Shown one piece after another: positions 20,537-30,635 of a stretch of 64,000 bases of DNA. A program made the translations under genes and the position numbers. The first letter of the stretch is position 1. Each line of letters starts with the position of its first letter. Below the pieces are notes generated by a model that saw only the letters and a list, made by a program, of their open reading frames with translations, searched no databases and was not told the DNA's origin. The stretch is from Bactrocera neohumeralis. Its lineage: Eukaryota; Arthropoda; Insecta; Diptera; Tephritidae. The DNA is taken from positions 5,515,367-5,579,366 of the forward strand of contig NW_026089623.1 in assembly GCF_024586455.1 (NCBI RefSeq). Direction: 5' to 3'.

Positions 20537-21335
20537 TCTTCTTCTTCTTAATTGGCGTAGACACCGCTTACGCGATTATAGCCGAGTTACCAACAGCGCG
20601 CCAGTCGTTTCCCCTATTCGCTACGTGGCGCCAATTGGATATTCCAAGCGTAGCCAGGTCCTTCTCCACTTGGTCCTTCCAACGGAGTGGAGGTCTTCTT
20701 CTTCCTCTGCTTCCCCCGGCGGGTACTGCGTCGAATACTTTCAGAGCTGGAGTGTTTTCGTCCATTCGGACAACATGACCTAGCCAGCGTAGCCGATGTC
20801 TTTTAATTCGCTGAACTATGTCAATGTCGTCGTATATCTCGTACAGCTCATCGTTCCATCGAATGCGATATTCGCCGTGGCCAACGCGCAAAGGACCATA
20901 AATCTTTCGCAGAACTTTTCTCTCGAAAACTCGCAACGTCGACTCATCAGTTGTTGTCATCGTCCAAGCCTCTGCACCATATAGCAGGACGGGAATTATG
21001 AGCGACTTATAGAGTTTGGCTTTTGTTCGTCGAGAGAGGACTTTACTTTTCAATTGCCTACTCAGTCCGAAGTAGCACCTGTTGGCAAGAGTTATCCTGC
21101 GTTGGATTTCCAGGCTGACATTGTTGGTGGTGTTAATACTGGTTCCTAAATAGACGAAATTGTCTACAACTTCAAAGTTATGACTGTCAACAGTGACGTG
21201 AGTGCCAAGTCGCGAGAGCGACGACTGTTTGTTTGATGACAGGAAGTATTTCGTCTTGCCCTCGTTCACTGCCAGACCCATTTGTTTTGCTTCCTTGTCT
21301 AGTCTGGAGAATGCAGAACTAACGGCGTTACTTAA
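20537..21335 (-). mobile_element. RTE-type retrotransposon, 5'-truncated
   Basis: The 3' end near 20,537 has the (GAA)n tail and the AAGCGGTGTCTACGCCAATT block of this family. Sequence is lost upstream of about 21,335, typical 5' truncation from incomplete target-primed reverse transcription. It lies directly beside the 155-bp repeat block. Confidence 0.88.
20568..21281 (-). pseudogene. RTE reverse transcriptase C-terminal third (open, truncated)
   Basis: This 237-codon minus-strand frame is uninterrupted. It starts inside RT (GLAVNEGKTKYFLSSNKQ) and shows FVYLGTSINTTNNVSLEIQRRITLANRC, RRTKAKLYKSLIIPVLLYGAEAW and a RLRWLGHVVRMDE block typical of the RTE C-terminus. The catalytic YADD region is upstream and missing, so no active enzyme results. 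It is the best reference for this family's 3' half in the window. Confidence 0.88.
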
Positions 21336-21580
21336 TATAAATTTGTGGAGCTAAAACTCTGGTGCTTTCTAATTCTACCCTCCAAAATTTCTCAGACATG
21401 TTGAATAATATTCAAATATGAACTTTTAGGTGGTGTGTTTAATTGAATTGATTATGCTCCAGTCCTCTACAATTTGCGCCATTTGCTTCGGATCGTTATC
21501 TTGTTGAAGATTTTAAATTATGTTCCAACAGAGACTTATACTCAGAACGGTCCATTTTGGCATTGTTCGCATAATTTTAA
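21336..21580 (-). pseudogene. Tc1-like transposase C-terminal scrap
   Basis: Minus-strand reading across three frames gives MDRSEYKSLLEHNLK (from 21,555), QQDNDPK, and PPKSSYLNIIQHVWEILEGRIRKHQ-like text ending near 21,345. These are the second Asp (QDNDPKH region) and the last Asp region of Tc1 D34D transposases. At least two frameshifts and a stop are present. The RTE 3' fragment begins right beside its truncated end. Confidence 0.65.
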
Positions 21581-21584
21581 GAAT

Positions 21585-22494
21585 GCAATACTGTCTTTAT
21601 GAATTCCAGGCTAAACGAATCTGTTTGTCAGTAGTCAGAATCTGGGTGGCACAGCGGGTGGGTAGCTCGTAACACTTCAGAACAGAACTTCTTGTGATTA
21701 ATGGTCGTATGTTTCCGGTCACTACGTAGCAGACTATTTTTTCATCGCATCGGGGTATTGTGTAAAATTTTAGTTGAAGCGATTGGCGTAGAAGCTTGAG
21801 TTCTTGATCGACTTCTTGGTCCTCGGGGAGTTTGTTGTATTCTATACTTGTTATTTGGATTTGCGCTATTCTGGAAATCATGTCAGCTGATACATTCTCT
21901 TTTCCCTCAACGTGGCGAATGTCTTTAGTTATCTGAGAAATTTAATCAAGCTGGCGAGCTTGTCGGTTGGAGCACTTTTCGAGTTTCTTCTGAAATGCGT
22001 ATATTAGTGGTTTATGATCGCTATAGATGTGACAGATGCGTTCTTCTAGCATGTATTTAAAATTATGGCCATAAGTATTGCTCTTCTTCGAAAGCCAACC
22101 AGTGGAGCTTAGAGCGATCTTTCTTTCTGTTTCCAGGACACATGACTAAAAGAGGTATTTGCGCTTCGATTGCATGTGGGATAAAGCGTCTGTAGAAATT
22201 TAATGTGGCTAAGAATCATTTGAGACCATTGACTGTAGTTGGTTTGTCAAGAACTTTGATAGCTTGTACGCGTTGTTTTAGAGGTCGTATTCCTTTTGCT
22301 AAGACGGTGTGTCCTAAGAATGTGATTTCGGACTTTTCAATGACTGGCTTTGTAGCATTGAGTTTTAGGTTATATATTTGCAGCGCTAGGAATGATGATT
22401 TCGCTTGTAACGTCTGCGATGAGGAAGTTCCAAAGGAGTTCTCGCCTTTAGCCTAATCTGATTTTAGAAAGCACTTCGCCGTATACGGTAATTT
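21585..22494 (-). pseudogene. CsRn1-like Gypsy retrotransposon pol fragment
   Basis: The minus strand gives SEITFLGHTVLAKGIRPL, then FLATLNFYRRFIPHA and LCPGNRKKDR-like text (RT thumb), a deletion of most of RNase H, then YSDHKPLIYAFQKKLEKCSNRQ, DIRHVEGKENVSADMISRI and a long open tail (21,881-21,597). The SxRQxRxLD...DIRHVxGxxNxxADMxSRI pattern fits the CsRn1 clade. It abuts the assembly gap at 22,495, so its upstream part may be hidden there. Confidence 0.78.
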
Positions 22495-22594
22495 NNNNNN
22501 NNNNNNNNNNNNNNNNNNNNNNNNNNNNNNNNNNNNNNNNNNNNNNNNNNNNNNNNNNNNNNNNNNNNNNNNNNNNNNNNNNNNNNNNNNNNNN
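22495..22594. other. Assembly gap (100 N)
   Basis: Exactly 100 unknown bases, the usual placeholder for a gap of unknown size between two contigs. Confidence 0.98.
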
Positions 22595-22784
22595 GCCAAA
22601 ATTGGACTTTCCGAATGGACCACCTAAGACGCAGCCGCGGTCAACATTTTAAATGGAAATTATCTTCAAAAGTAAATGTCATGAACCAATCTAACGTTTC
22701 AAATAAAAGAACCGATGAGATTTTGCAATTTTTATGCGTTTTTTTTTTTAAAAAAGTTATCAAGCTCTTAAAAAATCACCCGAT
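22595..22784 (+). pseudogene. mariner-type transposon 3' end
   Basis: The plus strand encodes the transposase C-terminus QNWTFRMDHLRRSRG, followed by a 3' UTR and the terminal repeat ending AAAATCACCCGAT near 22,784. Arm 2 carries more of the same element at 60,068-60,550. The rest is cut by the gap. Confidence 0.8.
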
Positions 22785-23023
22785 ATATGAATAATGTGTT
22801 ATATTGAAAGATTATAAGTATTTGTTCCCAGTTCAGTACATACATATGTATCAATTGTTTTTATAAGGATCTCTTTAGTGAGAGATTGAGTACGGAAAGA
22901 GCATAGCATAAAGGTGAGTGTGATTGCGGTATAAATTTCGGCGGGGGACTTGCAAATTTAAAGGTAAATATGTGTACATACATAAATTTCGCTTATTACC
23001 TTTTGTGGTTCTCTCTTTTGCCT

Positions 23024-23610
23024 TTGCTTATGTTTAAAGCGACCCTACTTGTTGCTTTTTTTTTTTTTTGTTTCTTTAGCCCAAGGGGTATCGCAAGAAT
23101 TGAAAATTGACTTAGGAAATTTGTTGTGGTTTTTTTTTGGTATTTTATTTTGTGGTGTGTTTGGAAACACGAATTAAGTGAAAAGGCAGGTCGTTAAACC
23201 TTGGCGTTATTTAATTTATGTATGTACCATTTGATTACTTAATTACATAGGCATGTACACATATTTGTGTAATAGAATAAAAAATCCTAAAATATATGCA
23301 CACATGTGTTGCACTTATTATTATATATATTAATAAGGTCTATATACATATACATATATATGTATTTCTCTTATATGTATATATAGATATATATGTATAT
23401 ATTTTTTTTCGCTTTTTTTTTTTTTTGTTCGCCTTTGCTTATAAGTTGTACACGATCCTGCTTGTTGCTTACTAGCCCAAGGGGTATCGCCGGATAGTTG
23501 CAAGTTGGTATACTTGACTTTGTAAAATTTTAATTTAATTTTATTTTTTGAGTTATATTGCGGTGTGTTTGGAAACACAAAATAAGCTTATAGGCAGGTC
23601 AGTTATTTCG
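23024..23610. repeat. Diverged ~190-bp duplication, about 400 bp apart
   Basis: Segments 23,024-23,215 and 23,424-23,610 share GCCTTTGCTTAT, CTTGTTGCTT, TAGCCCAAGGGGTATCGC and the hairpin word GTGTTTGGAAACAC followed by an AGGCAGGTC block. Between them is a TATATA/CATATA-rich spacer. Both copies also exist in arm 2. I cannot assign a family. Confidence 0.7.
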
Positions 23611-24086
23611 GTACATACATACATATATACCGAACCGTCTTACTGTATATATATAATATATGTATATATTAGGGTGATTCAAAAAATTTTTTTTTTTTCA
23701 ATTGGTACTCGCAAAAATAGGTTCCTAGACACCTCTAAGAAAGCCTCTCCAAATATGAGTTTTTAATTGTAACGGGAAGGTCCTCCGCCTAACGGTTTTC
23801 TTTTTTTTTCTTATTATCAGATAGAAAAATTTATATCTCGCTTCCAACTACTTGAAAAAATATTTTGTTAATTAGGTTTTGTAGGAAATTGAATGCTCTA
23901 AAATATGGTCTCTTATGATTTTTTCGTAAACCCAACCGTTTAAAAGATATTAACGGTTGAAATTTGACTATTTTTGGAAAAATTCTTTTTTCTTATTAAT
24001 TTTATAACTCAATGAAAAAAAATTATTATGAATGATGAAACACATAATTTTGTAGGAAATTTACTGCTCTATAAAAATGGTCTACT

Positions 24087-24962
24087 ATGAATAGAAAAAT
24101 AGCTATCCTCAAATCTTTATGCAATAAATATATTAAGCCAACAGAAACGATGAATGAAAATACAACCAAGTCATCAAAAAGCCAGGTGCGCGAAAAATTA
24201 ATTGAAGAATTCTTTTTGCAAGATGGAATCAGCGTTCAAGCTCCTGGGAGAAAGGATACAATGATAATCAATGGGAAAGTAGCCTCAAAACGTTTTATGC
24301 TTATGACCTTAACAGAAGCATATCAACTTTTCAAAGCCGAATATACCGAAGAAAAAGTCTGCAAAACTATTTTTATTCGTTCTAAGCCAACTTACATTCA
24401 GTTAATCAATAATTTACGACACAATATGGGTATCTGTAAGTACCAAGCAAATTTTATTTTTCTACTAGAAGGCTGTACAAAGATTATACCGCAGATTCCT
24501 GCCAAAGCTGAATTATTTCTTACATCAGTTTGCTGCGACGTTATGAATAAAAAGTGCATGGCTAATAATTGTGACAGCTGTGTACGCGATATTAAAGACG
24601 ATCTAGTTCCAATATAGTTTATTAATAAATTTAATACGCAAATCAAATGGAAACAGTGGAGAAAAGTAGATGATCGCATAACTTTAAACTACACTATTGG
24701 TCCATTAATCGACTTAATTCATGATGTAGAGATTCAGCTACCAGCTTTTAAAATGCATTGTTTTGTTAAACGTCACCAACAAAATTACTTTGAAACTAAA
24801 AAAAAAAATGTAGCAGCTAATGAAATTGTTATGCAAGTTGATTTTGCTGAAAATTATCGCTTGACATTCCAAGACGAAGTTCAAGATGCCCACTTTATTG
24901 AAGTTGCTCGGACCGCCTATTCATTAAAGAAAATAATTAAAATAGACCATACTAAAAACTAA
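24087..24962 (+). pseudogene. Transposase-like protein of unassigned family (one internal TAG)
   Basis: One frame runs 291 codons from ATG 24,087 to TAA near 24,962, broken only by TAG at 24,615-24,617. The same TAG is present in the arm 2 copy. Visible blocks: EEFFLQDGISVQAPGRKDTMI, RFMLMTLTEAYQLFKAEY, RHNMGICKYQANF, a Cys-rich CCDVMNKKCMANNCDSC segment, and VMQVDFAENYRLTFQDEVQDAHF. I recall this pattern from multicopy uncharacterised animal proteins of transposon type, where the Asp of (Q/V)DF(S/A)ENY would be a catalytic candidate. The protein stops soon after, so the last third is missing. Function is inferred. Confidence 0.6.
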
Positions 24963-25103
24963 TAACTTTCTTCTTAATTTTTTAAGTCATTTTTACTAAA
25001 ATGTTACTTGAATTTTTAATTTACGTTATTGGTTTGCTTAATTTTCAATAAAATTGAAGTGTTATAATGAAAAAATTGTATTTCTTTGTTCTTGGAAGAT
25101 TTT

Positions 25104-25911
25104 GTCGCGTCCGTTATGTCGCGTCCGTATTTCTTGTATACTCAATTAAAAAAAACTAAGGGAAAATTAACATATTTCATAAACCTACGAATAACAGTCA
25201 TCTGTTCGCATTTATTAATATATATATTTTTATATATATATAAATCCTTAATTTGCTGAATTTTGCATATTTCTGAATGCGCCTCAAAAAACTTCTATTT
25301 TTTGTCGCGTCCGTATCACTTTATAATTGCTTATAACTACGTACTTATTTGTAGTAGAACCTTCCCGTATATATTAAAATCTAGTACTGCGTCAGCCCTT
25401 CAAAACAATGTCAATATATATAAACTTTTCCTTTGTCTTCTTTGTTTTGGACGCACTTAAAAGCGTACGAATGTCGCGTCCGTTACCGTGAAAATGCCCA
25501 TATGTATATACATGCGTGCATAAAACTTCAATTTTTAAAAAAATAAATTGGACTGGACTCACATTAATTTCCGCCAAGGGTCTTTCAGGGTGAGATACTT
25601 ATTTAAGCGAATATTCCTTCTCCTCTGAGTTTAGTTTTTTTTTCTTGCTCCGGCGTTATTGCTGTATGTAGCATTCCTTCTCTCTGCTTTCCTGCTGGAA
25701 TCCTCTCCCGTGCTTAATGTTTTGTTCTTTTTTCCATTTATTCTCATTAAATCGCGCCCGCTTTTAGTTTTTACTGAGTTTTGTATTAGTTTTGTTTCAG
25801 TTGGTTTCGCGCCCGTTTATTATTAAATCGCGCCCGTTTATTATTAAATCGCGCCCGCTTTTAGTTTTTACTGAGTTTTGTGTTAGTTTGTTTCAATTTG
25901 TTTCGCGCCCG
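25104..25911. repeat. Cluster of nine TCGCGYCCG boxes
   Basis: TCGCGTCCG occurs at 25,106, 25,119, 25,305 and 25,474; TCGCGCCCG at 25,752, 25,807, 25,828, 25,849 and 25,903. All are in the same orientation, and three adjacent ones are spaced 21 bp inside the unit CGCCCGTTTATTATTAAAT. Such GC boxes stand out in this AT-rich sequence. They lie downstream of the transposase-like gene and could be subterminal binding sites. Arm 2 keeps most of them. Confidence 0.75.
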
Positions 25912-26030
25912 TTTATTATAATTTATTTTCACTGTTAATATGTATGTATGAGTATCTTGTACTCTGTATTTTTCTTTTTTTTTTTTTCTTCTAGGTGCCT
26001 TTCAAAGAGGCTCGAAGGACCATTTGTTTA

Positions 26031-26544
26031 ATTGCAAACCTTTTGTTCACCCGGATGTCGGTGATATACTCACTTGTTGCACTTGCACTTACACCTGGAA
26101 TTTTTTAGTTAGCAAATTTTCTTTGAAATAAAGAAAAGAAGTATTTCACTTTCAAATGAATGGTTTTTGTATTTATTTTCTCTTTTTTCTTTTCACAACA
26201 AATGTTCAAATTCCACTAGCACTTTGGTTTAATTTAATGATTTTTAAACTTGTAGAGCGATGTGTCGACGAACGTCTCGATGGCGAAAAACCTTAGCGGT
26301 CACGGGTGAAACGAAAAAAGGGCGCTCATTCCGATATGACCAATCCTTTTGTATCGGTTGTGAGTGGTGAAAACGGCGAAGTGTTGGTGTGTAGTGTGGT
26401 TGGTATGATGTGTAGCTGTGTTTGTGTGGACGACATGTTGTGTTGTATTGGGTTATGTGACCTTTAGTATGTTGGGTGTGGATTGTGTGTGATGAGTGCT
26501 GTGAGGATGATATGCGCGGCGTAGCAAAATATCTCACGACCAGA
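26031..26544. other. Non-coding interval with TG-rich block
   Basis: This is the first sequence beyond the inverted repeat. A TGTGTGG/GTTGTG-rich block at 26,370-26,500 produces an open minus-strand frame rich in His and Thr that I regard as low complexity. The 3' LTR of the minus-strand Gypsy element would be expected here but I cannot delimit it. Confidence 0.45.
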
Positions 26545-26712
26545 TGTCGCATAAACAGATTGTTAAGTTAGTGATGTGAAATATATCTCCATATTCTTCA
26601 TAAATGGAAACATCTCCATTTTCGATAAGTATGTAGTCCTGTCGGGTATAATCTATGATATCAGCTATTGTCAAGCCAATTAGTAATGCGAAAATTGAAA
26701 GGATCATTTTGA
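26545..26712 (-). pseudogene. Envelope-type ORF, N-terminal fragment
   Basis: A minus-strand ATG at 26,712 opens about 50 codons beginning with a hydrophobic, signal-peptide-like segment and followed by an acidic ectodomain start. A TTAATTATAG acceptor-like site lies 10 bases upstream, consistent with the spliced env message of Gypsy-type elements. The reading frame stops near 26,545 and I see no transmembrane segment, so most of the protein is missing. Confidence 0.55.
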
Positions 26713-26789
26713 AAACCTATAATTAATTATGATTTTATATAATCTTTATGTATAATTCTATTTCTATTATTTATTATTATGTTATTCCC

Positions 26790-27984
26790 CAAGTTTCCTT
26801 AAACTTGTTGTTTCTTATACCTACATAGGTTGTAATTTATTTCTTTCTCCTATTATTTTTTCATAAATAATTTGTCCAGGATGATATTGCTTATTTGTTC
26901 TATGTTTATTATGAAACATTAGCATTTTCTCTTGTGCTTGCTTTAAAGTGGTTGGTGAGTTTTCATGGTTTACTCTATTGTAAAGTACTTCATTTGGTTT
27001 AAAATTCGTTACTGAATGAATTGTTGTATTGTATTGTTGCGCTGCTCTAAGTACTGCTTCTTAATTACTGACAATATTTTCTTCTTCTTTTATACATCTG
27101 GCTATTTCGATTATCGTTGAATGAACTCTTTCAACTTGTCCATTAGTTGTGCTATGACGTGGATCACAAAAGTAAATTTTAATATTTAACCTTTGCATTA
27201 AGGATTTGAATGTTGGTGTGGTAAAGCTTGGTTCATTATCTTAAGTAATTTGTTTTATATCTGTGAAGGTTTGAAGTAATTCTAAAACCTTTTCTTCGAT
27301 ATTTGACTTGTCTTCTATATGTTTTAATATAAAAATTTTTGAATAAGCGTCTACACATGTGATAAATTTTAGTTTCTGTGCGTAAAAAATGTCTAAATGG
27401 AGCTGTTCTCCTCCTTTCTCTGGAAATGGGGTTTTACCTATTGGTATTTTCTTAGGATGGCGATCATATTTATTTTTATTGCATATTATACAATCTCGAA
27501 TGTATTCTTTCATTCTTTTCCTCATTTCGGGCCAATAATACAATTTCTCTATTTGTTTAAGATTTTCATTATAGCTTCGATGAGCTCTATTATGGCTTTG
27601 TTCCATTAATCCGGACTGATCTTCTCAATTAATAATATCCATTGGAAAAAGTTTGGTAAATACAAATTTGTTTTGAAAAGTTTGTTTCAGAGCTTCTTGG
27701 ATTTCGTGCAAGTCTTCAACAGTGCAGTGAATCGCTGTCACTAACTTTGGTTGAATATATTCTTTCAAAACAGTCATTAAATTTTCTACTGTGTCATACT
27801 CTATTAAATGCCTTTTATTCCCAAAAGTTTCGATTAACTCATGAATCGTGAACCTATTTTTACTTAGTATAATTTGCTGTTTAAACTAATTTAAAGGTTT
27901 TTGTGTTTCCTGTTTTTGATTGTTTTCGGTACTCTGTGCCGAGTGCTCTGAATCTTCCGATTCGTTTGATAAATGGTTTAACTG
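26790..27984 (-). pseudogene. Gypsy-clade integrase (broken)
   Basis: The minus strand runs from a Glu/Gln-rich linker (27,985) through an HHCC zinc finger (HNRAH ... CIICNK, 27,606-27,480) to the catalytic core. The first Asp is in HLDIFYAQ and the Glu in GQVERVHSTI. A TAA at 27,241-27,243 falls immediately before the second Asp (DNEPSF). Two more stops and a frameshift follow toward 26,820. Integrase inserts the cDNA; this copy cannot. Confidence 0.85.
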
Positions 27985-28214
27985 AAGACGGGGAAGTGCG
28001 TAAAAAAAATCAACTGTACACAGAGTTGAACAAAAACTTTCGGAGTGTCGAATTTCTTTTTGTTGTCGCAGAGAGGTTATAACACGTGTTCACAGCTCGA
28101 GTGCTATATAGAAACTGAGCTTAGTATGAGACGAGCCGATGACAGTTGGTTGCAGCTGTCAACCTATACTAGGGAACAAAATATCGCGCTGGCCCGGGAT
28201 TCCCTACCTGCCCA
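27985..28214. other. 230-bp foreign segment inside RNase H
   Basis: RNase H text (NYLYGVTNLEI) stops at about 28,215 and pol resumes at about 27,985. The segment between has higher GC content than its surroundings and shows no homology I recognise. It starts TGTTGGGCAGG on the minus strand, which could be one end of a solo LTR, but no matching end or duplication is clear. Confidence 0.5.
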
Positions 28215-28720
28215 ACATTCCCCACCTTCCCCTATGTATTTCCAAATTGGTTACACCGTAGAGATAATTTCGTAGATTTTTTGGTGCCCAAACAATGGCA
28301 TAAAGCTCCTTCTCATTAGTTGTGTAATTTTTTTCAGTTTTATTAAGAGTTTTTGAAATGAAGGTTATTGGTTTACCTCCTTGTGATAGTACCGCACCCA
28401 TTGCAAAGTTAGATGCATCGGTAGTTAATACAAATATTTTTGAGTAATCGGGTTGTGTTAATTCCATTTCTGAAGCCAAATGATTCTTTAATTTATTTAA
28501 TGCAGATATTCCTTCCTCATTTAGAGTTATTTCAAATTTTTTTGATTTATTTTTAGAAATCCTACCATTTTCTCCTGATAGGTATTTTGTCAAAGGTTTA
28601 GCTATCGCTGCATAGTCTTTAACAAATTTACGATAATATCCTACAAGCCCTAAGGAACCTCTTAATTCGCGCAAACTTCTTGGTATGGGATAATTTAATA
28701 TTAATTTTATTTGCCGGCAA
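28215..28720 (-). pseudogene. Gypsy-clade RT thumb and RNase H
   Basis: The open minus-strand frame reads LRELRGSLGLVGYYRKFVKDYAAIAKPLTKYL (RT thumb and connection), FVLTTDASNFAMGAVLSQ (RNase H first Asp), KTLNKTEKNYTTNEKELYAIVWA (Glu) and then breaks at NLEI where the third Asp would follow. RT fingers and the palm with its YVDD box are absent; the frame begins directly after the repeat-bearing linker. This marks an internal deletion of several hundred base pairs. Confidence 0.88.
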
Positions 28721-29045
28721 ATACATCGGCTGGCGTTGTAGAACATTCTCGTTCCACAATATTTTCTTTATAATTATTTTTTTCGTTATGCTGGTATAAA
28801 TCTTCAGCTGGCGTTTCAGAATCTTTTTGTCCCAAAATAAATTTTTTTAGTATAATATTGCCGGTAAAATCTTCGGCTGGCGGTGTAGAACTTATATATA
28901 CACCGCAATATATTTTTTATTTAATTTGCCGGTATTATCGTTGGCTGGCGTTGTAGAGCTTTCCTGCTCCATAGTATTTATTTTTTTATATTTGCCGGTA
29001 TTTCCGTCGGCTGGTTTTTTAGAATCTTTATGTTCCTTAATTTTT
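28700..29045 (-). repeat. Degenerate 22-25-residue peptide repeat in Pol
   Basis: One open minus-strand frame contains five imperfect repeats with the core (S/T)xxPA(D/E/N)(D/G)xxTG: KDSKKPADGNTGK, ESSTTPANDNTGK, SSTPPAEDFTGN, DSETPAEDLYQH and ECSTTPADVFAGK. The DNA word GCCGG...GGCTGG recurs about every 66-75 bp. The repeats lie between protease and RNase H, where RT should be. Confidence 0.8.
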
Positions 29046-29441
29046 TTATTTATACGGAAGCTTTTTGTTCCTTATTGTTTTCTCCATTTTTATTTTCAAA
29101 ATAAATGTTCATACTGTTTGCTTCATTTTTATTATTATTTTTTTCCTTATAATTTATTTTCCTATTGGGCACGTCGATAAGTGCCTCAATTTTTTCAAGG
29201 AAATTGTATCCCAAAAGGAGATCCGATTCTAAACCTTCTATTTAGTAGAAAATTTCTTCGACTCCAAATATGGTTATTATATGGTAATGCTTTATTATGG
29301 AATAGCCGTTCACGGTTTTTATCCGTTTATAAATGGCTAGTTCGTTTTTGTTATTATAAACCCCAGGCTTAATGTAGCAAGAGGTTGCTCCTGTATCGAC
29401 TTGAGCTTTTAAACTTTTCTTTATTTTTGAGTCGTAGAGCT
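29046..29441 (-). pseudogene. Gypsy-clade aspartic protease
   Basis: Downstream of Gag the minus strand reads LKAQVDTGATSCYIKPGVY, the retropepsin DTGA active site, and later ESDLLLGYNFLEKI, the conserved Leu-Gly flap-side motif. An in-frame stop lies between them near 29,242. An Asn/Lys-rich linker leads into the peptide repeats. It processes the Gag-Pol polyprotein in active relatives. Confidence 0.8.
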
Positions 29442-30550
29442 TTAGATAGGGGAGTTCATCTCCTCTTTGTCTAAAAAATGACTCTCATTTATGTTGTTTA
29501 TCTTCTGGGTTTTCTCCTGTGGGCGAAAGCTATAATTGATTTCCCTTGGTCGTTTTATTCCTTCGATGTTTTTATTTGAAATATACCTATTTGGTTGGTC
29601 CATATTGGCTTGATGGCTTGTACTGGCCAATGGTTTTCCTAAATTTTGGTATTTATGGCTATTGTTTAGTTGGGGCTTTGGGTAATTTTCCCTTCGGTAT
29701 GATCTAGACATAGATGGATCTATATACATTGGTTCTGGTTTTGGCATGTTGTTCCTCTGAAGAAATCGTAAATTATTACTTGGATAAAACTGTTTTACTC
29801 TTGTCCTTTCATTTGCAAAATTTTGTGCAAATCGAGCTCTCTGATTATTGGACTCTAATTCCTGAGCTTTGGCCAATGCGTCGGGCAAATCTTCCGGACA
29901 GAGGGAAAATATAATATCTCTTAATGGAGCGTTAAGTCCGGTTATAAATATTCTAAGAGCCTGGTCTCTATTCTTTTTGTTCAATTCTTTAGTTATTGGT
30001 GCGGCCCCTCCATAAGTCATAATGGTTTTATTAATCATCAACGTTAGTTTTTTGTTAACTAAATTATAATATTCAATGACCGTCATTGAGCCTTGTCGTA
30101 GAACACTCATTTCTTGTTCTATGATATGTATTGGACGTTTGTCCGAATACGCAAAATCGAGACGCGCAATTATCGCGTCAAAATTTAACACAGTACCATG
30201 GTTGGTTAATGTGTCATTTGCTTCTAGTGTAATTTTGTTACGCAAAATCGTAAGGGCTGCGAAGTACTTTCGGCTACCTCTTACATATAGGCCCATAACG
30301 TTATGTGCTGTTTCGCGCCAGCTAACATAAGCGTTTATCCTTCCTGAAAATTCTGGTAAGGATTTTATAACATCTAGTGACTCATGACACTGAATGTTGT
30401 CATTTATTATTTCCGTCTGAAAATCTGTTACTCTGTGTGTTTTAATTTCAACTTGAGTTTTAATCTGTCAATTTCTTGCCTTGTTGTAATATTGCTTTCC
30501 GCAATTAGGCGCGTAATTAAATCTACCCTTAATCCTGCCTCATTAGCCAT
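29442..30550 (-). pseudogene. Gypsy-clade Gag
   Basis: The frame from ATG 30,550 (MANEAGLRVDLITRLIAESN) breaks after about 40 codons. The longest open part (30,296-29,442, 284 codons) reads FAALTILRNKITLEANDTL, IARLDFAYSDKRPIHIIEQEMSVLRQ and LPDALAKAQELE, capsid-type text of Gypsy Gag, then a basic Asn-rich tail without zinc knuckles, as in errantivirus-like Gag. Frameshifts near 30,430 and 30,300 make it non-functional. Confidence 0.82.
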
Positions 30551-30635
30551 GATTAATTATTATTATTTTTTTGTTTAGAAAAAGAACTTTATTATTATTT
30601 TATATTTGTATAATCTATTCTAGGAAGAGATGCTC

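Larger units (their letters stand above)
22595..26030 (+). repeat. Arm 1 of a 3.4-kb inverted repeat
   Basis: This segment matches the reverse complement of 56,870-60,256 over its whole length, with homopolymer indels, some substitutions and a few short replacements. It contains a mariner 3' end, an internal 190-bp duplication, a transposase-like gene and the TCGCGYCCG cluster. It starts at the first base after the N gap. See the finding on contig overlap. Confidence 0.93.

Noticed and set aside
23340..23450. TATATA/CATATG dense tract as a promoter or origin
   Set aside because: It is a microsatellite-like stretch repeated elsewhere in the window, with no associated gene start.
25263..25460. 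65-codon frame conserved in both inverted arms (57,270-57,605 on the other strand)
   Set aside because: Conservation reflects DNA identity of the two arms, not selection; composition is AT-driven and the frame crosses TCGCG boxes.
26244..26552. 102-codon minus-strand frame rich in His, Thr and Arg
   Set aside because: It comes from a TG-rich low-complexity stretch and lacks any domain pattern.
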